This document shows, piece by piece, positions 34,666-43,088 of a stretch of 64,000 bases of DNA (position 1 is its first letter; every line of letters starts with the position of its first letter). This stretch comes from UBA3006 sp036746695 (GTDB taxonomy: Bacteria; Actinomycetota; Acidimicrobiia; Acidimicrobiales; Ilumatobacteraceae). Both the position numbers and the translations under genes were made by a program. Location: the NCBI GenBank assembly GCA_036746695.1, contig DAIODP010000001.1, positions 930,001 to 994,000 of the forward strand. The letters run 5' to 3'. Under the pieces are notes generated by a model. That model was not told the origin of the DNA, did no database searches, and was given only the letters and a program-made list of their open reading frames with translations.

Positions 34666-35723
34666 TACACAGACCTCCACGAGACGAATGCTGCAAGTTC
34701 TATAAGTTCGTTGCGCGCTTCTTGCGAAAGCGGCGCCTTTCCTATTGCTTCAATTGCCTCGTCGGTGAGCGACGTGATCAATTGTTCCAACTGATCGAGT
34801 GCGCCGGTTTCACGAATCACGGCTTGCACGTCGGCAACCTGGGCATCGTTCAACACGGTGTTGCCCACCAATTGCAAAATGCCAAGTTGCGCAGCATTGG
34901 CTCGTGCAGTTGCCATTGCCATCAGTGGCGTTGGCTTACCTTCGCGCAAGTCGTCACCCACTGGCTTTCCGGTTACCGATGTTTCGCCAAACGCACCCAT
35001 CACGTCGTCGCGCATCTGAAACGCATCGCCAAGCGGCAAGCCATACGCAGAGAGCGCGGGCAACAACTGTTCGGCCTTCTCCGGTGCCGCAAGCACTGCA
35101 CCAAGATGCAGAGGGCGTTCAATGGTGTACTTGCCACTCTTGTAACGACAAATGCGCTCAGCTTTCACCAATCGGCGTTCGCTATTTGCCGAACCCAACA
35201 TGTCGAGGTATTGACCAAAGTTCAATTCCACGCGCAACTCGTTCCAGACGCTCCACACGGGCTGCGGCGCACCAAGCAATAGTTGGTCGGCGTACACAAA
35301 TGCCAAGTCGCCAACCAAGATTGCGGCCCCTTCACCAAATCGCCTCGACTCGCCTACCCACGAATGTTTTTCATGCAATTGGGACATCACGACGTGCGTT
35401 GTTGGTTCACCGCGTCGGGTTGCCGACCCATCCATCACGTCGTCATGAAACAACGCAAAGGCGTGCATCAACTCGAATGCCGCTCCGGCATCGATCACCC
35501 GTTGGTCGTCGGGGTTGCCACCAGCACCAACGAAGCCCCAATGACAAAAAGCGGGCCGCAGGCGTTTGCCGCCGGCCAACACCAAGCGCGCAATTTCATC
35601 GATCGGTTGGGCCAAGTCGGGGTCGAAAGCCGACCACCGTGTTCGCTCGGTATCAAGCAGCAACTGCAGGCGGGCATCTACCCGGCGAGCAATGTGCGAG
35701 AGAGAAGTTGGCGCTGCAGGCAC
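34665..35723 (-). CDS. crtE: geranylgeranyl diphosphate synthase (IdsA/CrtE type)
   Basis: Supplies GGPP to CrtB. The 352-residue protein has the first Asp-rich motif DDVMDGSATRRG (94-105) and a modified second motif DDVMG (239-243), Gly replacing the last Asp. DDxxG is characteristic of actinobacterial short-chain trans-prenyl synthases and differs from the DDxxD of the 8.6-kb paralogue, which supports a C20 product here. Stop overlaps the crtI start. Confidence 0.92.
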   Translation of the reverse strand: MPAAPTSLSHIARRVDARLQLLLDTERTRWSAFDPDLAQPIDEIARLVLAGGKRLRPAFCHWGFVGAGGNPDDQRVIDAGAAFELMHAFALFHDDVMDGSATRRGEPTTHVVMSQLHEKHSWVGESRRFGEGAAILVGDLAFVYADQLLLGAPQPVWSVWNELRVELNFGQYLDMLGSANSERRLVKAERICRYKSGKYTIERPLHLGAVLAAPEKAEQLLPALSAYGLPLGDAFQMRDDVMGAFGETSVTGKPVGDDLREGKPTPLMAMATARANAAQLGILQLVGNTVLNDAQVADVQAVIRETGALDQLEQLITSLTDEAIEAIGKAPLSQEARNELIELAAFVSWRSV

Positions 35724-35757
35724 ACCGTAAGGCTACGCCACAAAAATGGTGCTGTGC

Positions 35758-35988
35758 CTAGTCGTTGTCTAGTTGGGTAACCACTTCCTCTATCCGCAGT
35801 TTCGCCTTACCAATGCGTTCGCGGCACAGTTCGATCAGTTGCGAAGCACGTTGCACATGTTCGGCCAAGGCGTCCACATCAACATCATCGCTTTCCAGTT
35901 CTTCAAGAATTGCCTCAAGTTCGGCAACCGCTTCTGCATACCCAACCGAGTCGTCCGTGGCCGATGCTGGTTTCTTTGCCTTGCTCAT
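35758..35988 (-). CDS. xseB: exodeoxyribonuclease VII small subunit
   Basis: A 76-residue coiled-coil protein that completes ExoVII with XseA. YAEAVAELEAILEELESDDVDVDALAEHVQRASQLI matches the XseB pattern (sYEeAv.eLE.Iv..LE). The start ATG 35988 overlaps the xseA stop by 4 bases. It lies 34 bases upstream of crtE in the same direction. Confidence 0.92.
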   Translation of the reverse strand: MSKAKKPASATDDSVGYAEAVAELEAILEELESDDVDVDALAEHVQRASQLIELCRERIGKAKLRIEEVVTQLDND

Positions 35989-37262
35989 CTCTTTCCTGCT
36001 TTCTTCGATGTTGATTGTTGCTTGGTTCGAGTCGAAATTGTTTCGACTGTGCTCGTGGCGTCGCCGTCTGCGAATGAAGTGGTGATCACTTGCCCCTGCT
36101 TCAACGCACTTGCGCCACGTATTGCTTTGCCGTTTGCATCGCGCGTAATGCTCCACCCACGGGCCATGGTGTTCACTGGGTCGAGCAAACGCAACCTGTC
36201 GGAAGCCGACTTCAGCGAATGTGTTGCCAACGAAAGGACTTCGGTAGGCCTTCGCCGCACGCGGTCGGCCGCTGCGCGCAACGCATGTGCCGATTCGTTT
36301 AGTGCCAACACCACGGCGCTCTTCACTGCTTGCGCGGTTTCATTCAACGTACGCTCGGCATCGCTCAACAACTCGGATGCGGTGAGTGAAATTTGCGACC
36401 ACGCATCTTCGGTTGATTGCACAAACTCTTGCACCAACTGAACCACTCCCGCCGCACACGCGGTTGGTGTTTTATACGCGCGGTTTGCAACCTCGTCGGC
36501 AATGCTGGTGTCCACTTCATGGCCAATGCCGGTGAACACGGGCAAAGGGCACATGCCAATTGATGCGGCAATTTCTTCGCTATCAAATGCAAGTAAGTCG
36601 GTTTTTGATCCGCCGCCGCGCACCAACATCACCACGTCGATATCGGTGCGTGCGCCAGCTTGTTCAATTGCTGCTACCACTGTTGGCACGGCCTCGGCAC
36701 CTTGCACCCGCACGTCGTGCACAAATACTTCAAAACCAATTCCTGATGCTTCCAATTCGTGCAATGCGTCGGCATGGGCCGCGCTGCCGATGCTGGTGAT
36801 CAACGCAATGCGTAATGGCGCAACGGGCAGTGGCACCAACTTGTTGGCCTGATACAGGCCCCGAGTTTTTAGGCGTTGCACAATCTCGTCGCGTTGGCCG
36901 GCGAGGTCGCCCAGTGTGAAACGCGGGTCGATATTGGTGACCTTGAAACTGAACGAGCCTCTGTCTACATATATGTCGGGGGTTCCATACAGCCGAACCT
37001 TGATGCCGTCGGCCAATTCCAAACGGTGCTTTGTTAGCAGCGGCTTGATGTGGCGCATCTGATATTCAAAAATGGCAATGCTCACCGCGGCTTTTTTGCC
37101 GCTCTCGCGTTCGACGATGGTGAAATACGTGTGTTTGCCTCGGCCGTTAAAGCCTTCGATCTCGCCCTGAATCCACAGCCCACCTTCAAATGCCTGACTC
37201 AGGACACCTTTAACAATGTCGAGAAACTGGCTAACCGACAGCGTGCGTGCTTCGTCGCTCAT
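35985..37262 (-). CDS. xseA: exodeoxyribonuclease VII large subunit
   Basis: The 425-residue catalytic subunit of ExoVII, which degrades single-stranded DNA to oligonucleotides. N-terminal OB fold (WIQGEIEGFNGRGKHTYFTI), the catalytic core with DVVMLVRGGGSKTDLLAFDSEEIA and FTGIGHEVDTSIADEVANRAYKTPTACA, and a long C-terminal coiled coil. ATG 37262 overlaps the ABC transporter stop by 4 bases, and its own stop overlaps xseB, so the three genes are translationally linked. Confidence 0.95.
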   Translation of the reverse strand: MSDEARTLSVSQFLDIVKGVLSQAFEGGLWIQGEIEGFNGRGKHTYFTIVERESGKKAAVSIAIFEYQMRHIKPLLTKHRLELADGIKVRLYGTPDIYVDRGSFSFKVTNIDPRFTLGDLAGQRDEIVQRLKTRGLYQANKLVPLPVAPLRIALITSIGSAAHADALHELEASGIGFEVFVHDVRVQGAEAVPTVVAAIEQAGARTDIDVVMLVRGGGSKTDLLAFDSEEIAASIGMCPLPVFTGIGHEVDTSIADEVANRAYKTPTACAAGVVQLVQEFVQSTEDAWSQISLTASELLSDAERTLNETAQAVKSAVVLALNESAHALRAAADRVRRRPTEVLSLATHSLKSASDRLRLLDPVNTMARGWSITRDANGKAIRGASALKQGQVITTSFADGDATSTVETISTRTKQQSTSKKAGKR

Positions 37263-39130
37263 TGCATTGCTGAAGTAGTGAAGCTTCCGCCGGCGCGAAC
37301 CTGTGATGCGTACAAGCCATTTAATGCCATGAGCTGGTCGTGTGTCCCTTCTTCGGCCACCCGACCTTGGTCGAGCACCACAATCCTGTCTGCATCACGA
37401 ATAGTAGACAACCGGTGTGCGATCACAATTGCGGTTCGGTTAGTGCTCGCAGCCTCAAGCGCGCGCTGCACCAACACTTCACTTTCGTTGTCTAGGTGGC
37501 TGGTGGCCTCATCCAAAATCATGACCGCCGGGTTCTTCAACAACAATCGGGCAATTGCCAAACGCTGCTTTTCGCCGCCAGACAGGCGGTAGCCGCGTTC
37601 GCCCACCACCGTGTCGTACCCATCGGGCAGCGACGCAATGGTGTCGTGGATGTATGCCGACTTGCACGCCTCCACAAGTTGCGCATCGGTTGCACCTGGC
37701 TGCGCGTACAGCAAGTTGGCCTTAATCGACTCGTGAAACATGTGTGGGTCTTGCGAGACAACACCAATTGCCGACCGAAGCGAAATACCAGTTACGTCGC
37801 GCACATCGTGCCCGTCCAGTTTCACAGTTCCCCTTGTTACGTCATACATGCGCGCAATCAAGTTGGCAAGCGTTGTTTTGCCTGCGCCACTCGAGCCCAC
37901 GATGGCAATGGTCTCGCCGGGTTCGATAGTTAATGAAACATCTACCAACACATCTACGTCTGGGTCTGCGCCTTGCATGATGCCCCCGGCCTCTAGCGAT
38001 GCAATTGAAACCGATGCGCCATCGGGGTAACGAAAGCCGACGTGATCAAACTGCACCGCACCCTTCGCGCCCACAATGTCGACAGCGCCGGGCTTGTCGG
38101 TGATCGACACCGGCGCATCTAACACCTCGAACACGCGCTCGAAACTGACAAGGGCCGTCATCACTTCAAGCCGCGCATTAGTAAGGCCCGTTAGTGGCTG
38201 ATAAATACGCTGCACGAATGCGGCCATTGCCACCAACGTGCCAATCGTGATGCCGCCCGAAACCACCATGAACGCGCCAATTCCATAAATGGCAACGGCG
38301 CCAAGCGCACCAACAAGACCAAGGGCAACGAAGAACACGCGGCCGTACATGGCCGAAATAATGCCAATGTCTCTCACCCTGCCCGCGCGCCCACTAAACG
38401 CACCAACCTCGTCGGTATGACGGCCAAACAATTTCACCAACATTGCACCAGCAACATTGAAGCGTTCGGTCATCTGCGTATTCATTTGTGCGTTCAGGCC
38501 CATTTGCTCGCGCGAAATATCTTGCAAACGAACACCAACCTTGCGGGCGGGAATAATGAAAGCCGGCAACACCACCAACGCAAGCAACGTCAATCGCCAC
38601 TCCAGCGCAAGCATCGCAATCAATGTTGTAACCAACACCAACACGTTGGACACCACGCTGCCAAGCGTGCCCGTCACCGCCTGTTGCGCACCCACAACAT
38701 CGTTATTTAGGCGGCTGATCAGTGCACCGGTTTGCGTGCGCGTAAAAAACGCAATCGGCATGTGTTGCACTTTGTCGAACAAAGCCACGCGCAGGTCGTA
38801 AATCAAACCTTCACCAATGCGGGCCGAATACCAACGCTGCACAATTTGCAAAACAGCATCGGCAAGTGCTGCCACTACCAAAATAATGGTGAGCGTCACG
38901 ATGCGGTTTTTGTCGGCCTGGGGGATTGCCTTGTCCACGATGAGGCGAAACAACAACGGCGGCACCAACGCCAACAGTGCCGCGACAAAAATCGAGACCA
39001 AGAGGCCGATAATCGACCACTTATATGGTGTTGCAAACTGCCACACGCGCTTCATTGACGAACCGCGAACCTTTATCCCAGCAATTGCTTTGGCGTCTCC
39101 CGGTATCAGTCCGTGTGGCTCCATTCGCAT
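37259..39130 (-). CDS. ABC-type multidrug/lipid exporter (half-transporter)
   Basis: A 623-residue half-size exporter of the MsbA/LmrA/BmrA group. Six transmembrane helices occupy about residues 35-330, with TQTGALISRLNNDV in the first coupling region. The ATPase domain has Walker A GSSGAGKTT, Q-loop VVSQDPHMF, signature LSGGEKQR and Walker B VMILDEATSHLD. Substrate unknown; as a homodimer it could export lipids or drugs. It is the first gene of a long minus-strand run leading through xseA, xseB and carotenoid genes. 57 bases separate it from the divergent hydrolase gene. Confidence 0.9.
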   Translation of the reverse strand: MRMEPHGLIPGDAKAIAGIKVRGSSMKRVWQFATPYKWSIIGLLVSIFVAALLALVPPLLFRLIVDKAIPQADKNRIVTLTIILVVAALADAVLQIVQRWYSARIGEGLIYDLRVALFDKVQHMPIAFFTRTQTGALISRLNNDVVGAQQAVTGTLGSVVSNVLVLVTTLIAMLALEWRLTLLALVVLPAFIIPARKVGVRLQDISREQMGLNAQMNTQMTERFNVAGAMLVKLFGRHTDEVGAFSGRAGRVRDIGIISAMYGRVFFVALGLVGALGAVAIYGIGAFMVVSGGITIGTLVAMAAFVQRIYQPLTGLTNARLEVMTALVSFERVFEVLDAPVSITDKPGAVDIVGAKGAVQFDHVGFRYPDGASVSIASLEAGGIMQGADPDVDVLVDVSLTIEPGETIAIVGSSGAGKTTLANLIARMYDVTRGTVKLDGHDVRDVTGISLRSAIGVVSQDPHMFHESIKANLLYAQPGATDAQLVEACKSAYIHDTIASLPDGYDTVVGERGYRLSGGEKQRLAIARLLLKNPAVMILDEATSHLDNESEVLVQRALEAASTNRTAIVIAHRLSTIRDADRIVVLDQGRVAEEGTHDQLMALNGLYASQVRAGGSFTTSAMQ

Positions 39131-39187
39131 GATGTCAGGCTAAGCCCACAACCCATACTTCATCGCAGTTGCTTCTAGGCTGACTGA

Positions 39188-40705
39188 GTGACATCTGTTC
39201 GCCGATTTCGCTACGCACCCATCGTTGCCAGCGGCATTCTTGTGCTCACACTTGCGGCATGTTCCAGTAGCGAACAAAGCACAGACAACTCACAAAACAC
39301 CACGCAATCCAGCACCACATTCTCGGTGGGTGGCATCAATTGGGCTGCGTGCCCCGACACGGCGCCCGAGTCTCTCGTGCAATGCGGCAACCTGGAGGTG
39401 CCTTTCGACTACGACAACCCCGACGAGGGCTCGTTTGTCCTCTATATGAAGCGCCGTCAGGCCACCGTGCCCTCCGAACGAATTGGGTCCTTGCTGGTTA
39501 ACCCCGGCGGCCCTGGCTTCGGCGGCAGTTCACTTGCCGACGACGCTTCGTATTACTTCAGCGAAACTTTGCTCGATCGTTTCGACATCATTGGGTGGGA
39601 TCCGCGCGGCACTGGGCTCACCACCCCGGCAGTCGATTGCGTTGACTCCTTCGACGAATATGTTGGCCTCGACTCGCCACCAGATACCCCCGAAGAAAAA
39701 CAAGCGCTGATCGATGCTTCGCAAGCATTCAACGACAAGTGCGAAGAAAATTCCGGCACCATTCTTCCTTACATCTCAACTCGCGCAAGTGCCGCCGACA
39801 TAAACAGCATCCGCTTGGCGCTCGGCGAAGAGAAAATCTCGTACTTCGGTTTTTCTTACGGCTCCGAACTTGGTGCCACCTGGGCCACCATGTTCCCCAA
39901 CACCGTTCGCGCCGCGGTGTTCGACGGTGCAGTCGACCCGCTCTCTACGTCAACCGAAGAGGGCATGGCTCAAGCGGGCGGCTTCGAAAAACAGCTCACT
40001 ACATTTCTTGCGCAGTGCAGCAAAAAAGCCACATGCGAGTTTCATAACGATGGCAATTCTGAAGACGCAATCGATGCGCTGCTGCTTGATCTAGACGCCA
40101 ACCCGCTTATTGTCACCGCCGAGCGCACACCAGTGACGCAGGGGGTTGCCTTCACCGCAATCGCACAGGCCATGTACTCGGATTACTACTGGCCGCAGCT
40201 GCAATCGGCACTTGCCGATGCACAACGGGGCGACGGCGCAGGTCTGCTTGCGCTCTACGACGACTACTACCAACGCAAGTCTGATGGCTCGTACGGCAAC
40301 GAGTTGGAAGCATTTCTTGCCATCTCGTGTCTGGACGACCCGGGCGCATCGTCCATCGAAGAAGTTGATGCATCGGTGGATGCATTCATTGCGGTCGCTC
40401 CACGCTTGGGTGCCAACTTTGCTCACGGCTACTCGTGTGTGCTGTGGCCCGTGAAGCAAGCAGAGAAAGTGGTTATCTCTGGAAAAGGCGCCGGCCCAAT
40501 CATCGTCGTCGGAACCACGGGCGACGCGGCCACCCCGCTTTCATCCACACGCAAAATGGCCAAGGCACTCGAGTCTGGCGTGCTCCTTGTGGTCGAGGCC
40601 GACCAGCACACGGGCTATGGCACCAACACCTGCATCATCATGGCAGTTGACAACTATCTCATCGATTTAACCGTGCCAGTAAACGAAACCATCTGCAAGA
40701 GCTAG
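39188..40705 (+). CDS. secreted TAP-like alpha/beta-hydrolase lipoprotein
   Basis: A 505-residue exported hydrolase. The signal peptide ends in the lipobox LTLAAC, lipidating Cys25. NPGGPGFGGS (105-114) is the oxyanion region, GFSYGS (Ser223) the nucleophile, GTTGDAATP the acid and DQHTGYG the histidine; the last two lie in the TAP-like C-terminal domain. The build matches Streptomyces tripeptidyl-aminopeptidase (SlpD/SlpE-like) and mycobacterial lipoprotein hydrolases. Start GTG 39188. Function likely cell-surface peptide hydrolysis (family inference). Confidence 0.9.
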   Translation: MTSVRRFRYAPIVASGILVLTLAACSSSEQSTDNSQNTTQSSTTFSVGGINWAACPDTAPESLVQCGNLEVPFDYDNPDEGSFVLYMKRRQATVPSERIGSLLVNPGGPGFGGSSLADDASYYFSETLLDRFDIIGWDPRGTGLTTPAVDCVDSFDEYVGLDSPPDTPEEKQALIDASQAFNDKCEENSGTILPYISTRASAADINSIRLALGEEKISYFGFSYGSELGATWATMFPNTVRAAVFDGAVDPLSTSTEEGMAQAGGFEKQLTTFLAQCSKKATCEFHNDGNSEDAIDALLLDLDANPLIVTAERTPVTQGVAFTAIAQAMYSDYYWPQLQSALADAQRGDGAGLLALYDDYYQRKSDGSYGNELEAFLAISCLDDPGASSIEEVDASVDAFIAVAPRLGANFAHGYSCVLWPVKQAEKVVISGKGAGPIIVVGTTGDAATPLSSTRKMAKALESGVLLVVEADQHTGYGTNTCIIMAVDNYLIDLTVPVNETICKS

Positions 40706-40732
40706 CCACACTCCACAGGTAGAATTGGCATA

Positions 40733-42340
40733 GTGACAACGCCTGGCCACGTAACTCTTGTCGATTGCACGCTGCGCGACGGCGGCTATTACAACGATTG
40801 GGATTATTCCAACGAGCTCATCACCCACTACGTCGACTCCATGGTGCGCGCAGGGGTCGATGTCATCGAGATGGGCTTTCGCCAGCTGAAAGCCGACAAG
40901 TACCTCGGCCCGACCGCCTGGACAACCGACGCGTTCTTGCAGCAACTCAACATTCCATCGTCCATCACCGTTGCCGTCATGATGAATGCAAAGGACGTAG
41001 TGCAGGGCGGCGACAGCGCCCGCACCATCAGCGCTGCATTTGTCGAGAAAAAGAAATCTCGTGTCGACATGATTCGCTTCGCCGCTATACATAGCGAAGT
41101 CGACGCACTCGCGCCCGCCGTTGCAACACTGCACACGCTTGGCTATCGCGTTGCCATCAACTTGATGCAAGTCTCCGACCGTAGCCCCGAAGAAATTCGT
41201 GCCTTCGGTAAACAATGCAAAACCATGGGTGTCGAAGTTGCCTACATTGCCGACTCGTTCGGTGGCCTTCGCCCGCACGAGCTTGCGCCAATCATGCACG
41301 CACTCGCCGAAGGTTTTGAAGGCCCAGTTGGCTGCCACCTGCACGACAACATGACGTATGCCCTCTCCAGCACGCTTGCCGCAGTTGATGCAGGTGCAAC
41401 TTGGGTAGACGCAACCATTCTTGGCATGGGCCGCGGCCCCGGCAATGTGCGCACCGAATATCTTGCGCCCGAACTAAAACGTCTTGGCCGCAGCAACATC
41501 GACGTCATGCCACTCGTCAACCTTGTCTCGCGCGACTTCACCAACTTGCAGCGCAAACACGAGTGGGGATCCAACCTGTATTACTTCTTGTCTGCCAACT
41601 ACGGCATTCACCCCACCTACGTCATGGAACTGACAAAAGATGGCCGCTACGCACCAGCACAGATCGTTGGCGCACTCGAGCACCTCAACGAGCACGGCGG
41701 CGCACAATTCGATCGCAATCGTTTAGTTGGCATCACCGCGGGCCGCGTTGTTAACTACGCAGGCACCTTCGACGCATCATCATGGTGCGCAGGCAAAGAC
41801 GTGCTCATCGTTGGCCCCGGCGACGAAGCCCGCACCAAAAAAGTAGAACTCGAGCAATTCATTGCTCAACACAAACCAGTCGTCATCGGTCTTGGCGCAT
41901 TTTCTGCAATCAACCCATCGCTCATCGATGCCGTTGCGATATGTCACCCGGAACGCGCCGCCCTAGAGGCAACCGCCATCTCACAACTGCAATGCCCAGT
42001 GTTTGCTCCATCGGCACTGCTGAACGAACTTGATATCACCACCAAACAGCCACGCGACGTTGGCGTTGCCATCACCGAAACAGGCTTTTCTCTTGCACCA
42101 ACACAGGCCACACTTCCACGCTTGCTTTCGGCGGCATACGCCCTCGCGCTTGCAGCACAGGGTGGCGCAAAACGAATCCTCGTTGCCGGCTTCGACGGTT
42201 TCTCGCCAGACGATCATCGCTTTCAGGAAATGGACGACGTGTTTGCAAAGTTTGCGCAGCTAGCCAACGCACCACAGGTGGTCTCCATCACCCGCACACG
42301 CTTCAACATCGAGCGTTCCTCCATGTTTGCCCCGCTCTGA
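40733..42340 (+). CDS. HMGL/DmpG-like aldolase with extra C-terminal domain
   Basis: A 535-residue two-part protein, start GTG 40733. Residues 1-345 are a TIM-barrel aldolase of the HMGL/4-hydroxy-2-oxovalerate aldolase type: VDCTLRDGGYYNDWDY (catalytic Asp11 and Arg15) and CHLHDN (His202 and His204 metal ligands, Asn206). From residue about 352 a second Rossmann-like domain begins VLIVGPGDEARTKK and includes FAPSALLNE and LVAGFDGFSPDDHRF; it resembles MptE/DUF115-type proteins only weakly. One base after its stop begins a KdsB-like cytidylyltransferase, so the aldolase likely builds a 2-keto-3-deoxy sugar from pyruvate and an aldehyde. Exact substrate unknown. Confidence 0.75.
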   Translation: MTTPGHVTLVDCTLRDGGYYNDWDYSNELITHYVDSMVRAGVDVIEMGFRQLKADKYLGPTAWTTDAFLQQLNIPSSITVAVMMNAKDVVQGGDSARTISAAFVEKKKSRVDMIRFAAIHSEVDALAPAVATLHTLGYRVAINLMQVSDRSPEEIRAFGKQCKTMGVEVAYIADSFGGLRPHELAPIMHALAEGFEGPVGCHLHDNMTYALSSTLAAVDAGATWVDATILGMGRGPGNVRTEYLAPELKRLGRSNIDVMPLVNLVSRDFTNLQRKHEWGSNLYYFLSANYGIHPTYVMELTKDGRYAPAQIVGALEHLNEHGGAQFDRNRLVGITAGRVVNYAGTFDASSWCAGKDVLIVGPGDEARTKKVELEQFIAQHKPVVIGLGAFSAINPSLIDAVAICHPERAALEATAISQLQCPVFAPSALLNELDITTKQPRDVGVAITETGFSLAPTQATLPRLLSAAYALALAAQGGAKRILVAGFDGFSPDDHRFQEMDDVFAKFAQLANAPQVVSITRTRFNIERSSMFAPL

Positions 42341-42341
42341 C

Positions 42342-43088
42342 GTGACCCAAACACCCACCGACTTTCTCGTTGTCATTCCCGCCCGTTACGCATCCTCGCG
42401 TTTCCCTGGCAAGGCTTTGGCCCAACTTGGCGGCAAGGCCGTAGTGCAACGCTGCTACGAGCAATGCCTCTTGGCGGTTTCCGCCGACAACATCGTCGTT
42501 GCCACAGAAGACAATCGCATTGTGGACTTCTGCACAGCCAACAACATCAACGTGATTCTCACCAGCGACAATTGCCTTACCGGCACCGACCGCGTTGCCG
42601 AAGTTGCCACTCTGCGCCCAGCACAGTGGTACATCAACGTGCAAGGCGACGAACCATTTCTCGACCCCGCGGGCCTCACGCAAATAATCGATGCTGCACT
42701 TAACGCAAAGCCAACCACCCAAGTGATCAACGCCTACAGCGACATCACCAACGAAGAGGATTTCCGCAGCGTCACGGTGCCAAAAGTTGTCTGCTCACAA
42801 GACAACATGTTGCTTTACGCCAGCAGGGCCGCCATCCCCACCACCAAGTCGTTGCAGTTTGTTCGCGCACGCCGGCAAATTGGCATGTACGCATTCAGTG
42901 CGTCAGCACTACAAATGTTTGCAGCCCAATCAAGCAAAACTCCGCACGAAGAATTAGAAGACATCGAGATTCTTCGCTTTGTCGAAATGGGTGTTCCCGT
43001 ACAAATGATCGAGGTCGACTCTGTGGGCATCGCAATCGACACCCCAGAGGACTTAGAGCGCGCTAAGCAGTTTTTACAAACTCGCTAA
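42342..43088 (+). CDS. KdsB-like CMP-ulosonate cytidylyltransferase (second copy)
   Basis: A 248-residue cytidylyltransferase starting at GTG 42342. VVIPARYASSRFPGKAL, TGTDRVAEVA, YINVQGDEPFLDP and SVGIAIDTPEDLERA match E. coli KdsB more closely in the tail than the first copy at 28.9 kb does. It differs in the middle: an LLYASRAAIP segment, then RRQIGMYAFSASALQMF. Position after the aldolase gene suggests it activates that enzyme's product, which may or may not be KDO. Last 26 bases overlap the convergent epimerase gene. Confidence 0.85.
   Translation: MTQTPTDFLVVIPARYASSRFPGKALAQLGGKAVVQRCYEQCLLAVSADNIVVATEDNRIVDFCTANNINVILTSDNCLTGTDRVAEVATLRPAQWYINVQGDEPFLDPAGLTQIIDAALNAKPTTQVINAYSDITNEEDFRSVTVPKVVCSQDNMLLYASRAAIPTTKSLQFVRARRQIGMYAFSASALQMFAAQSSKTPHEELEDIEILRFVEMGVPVQMIEVDSVGIAIDTPEDLERAKQFLQTR

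Noticed and set aside
34799..35761. Long antisense frame (320 codons) opposite crtE
   Set aside because: Arginine- and serine-rich translation typical of an antisense shadow; crtE on the other strand has intact catalytic motifs.
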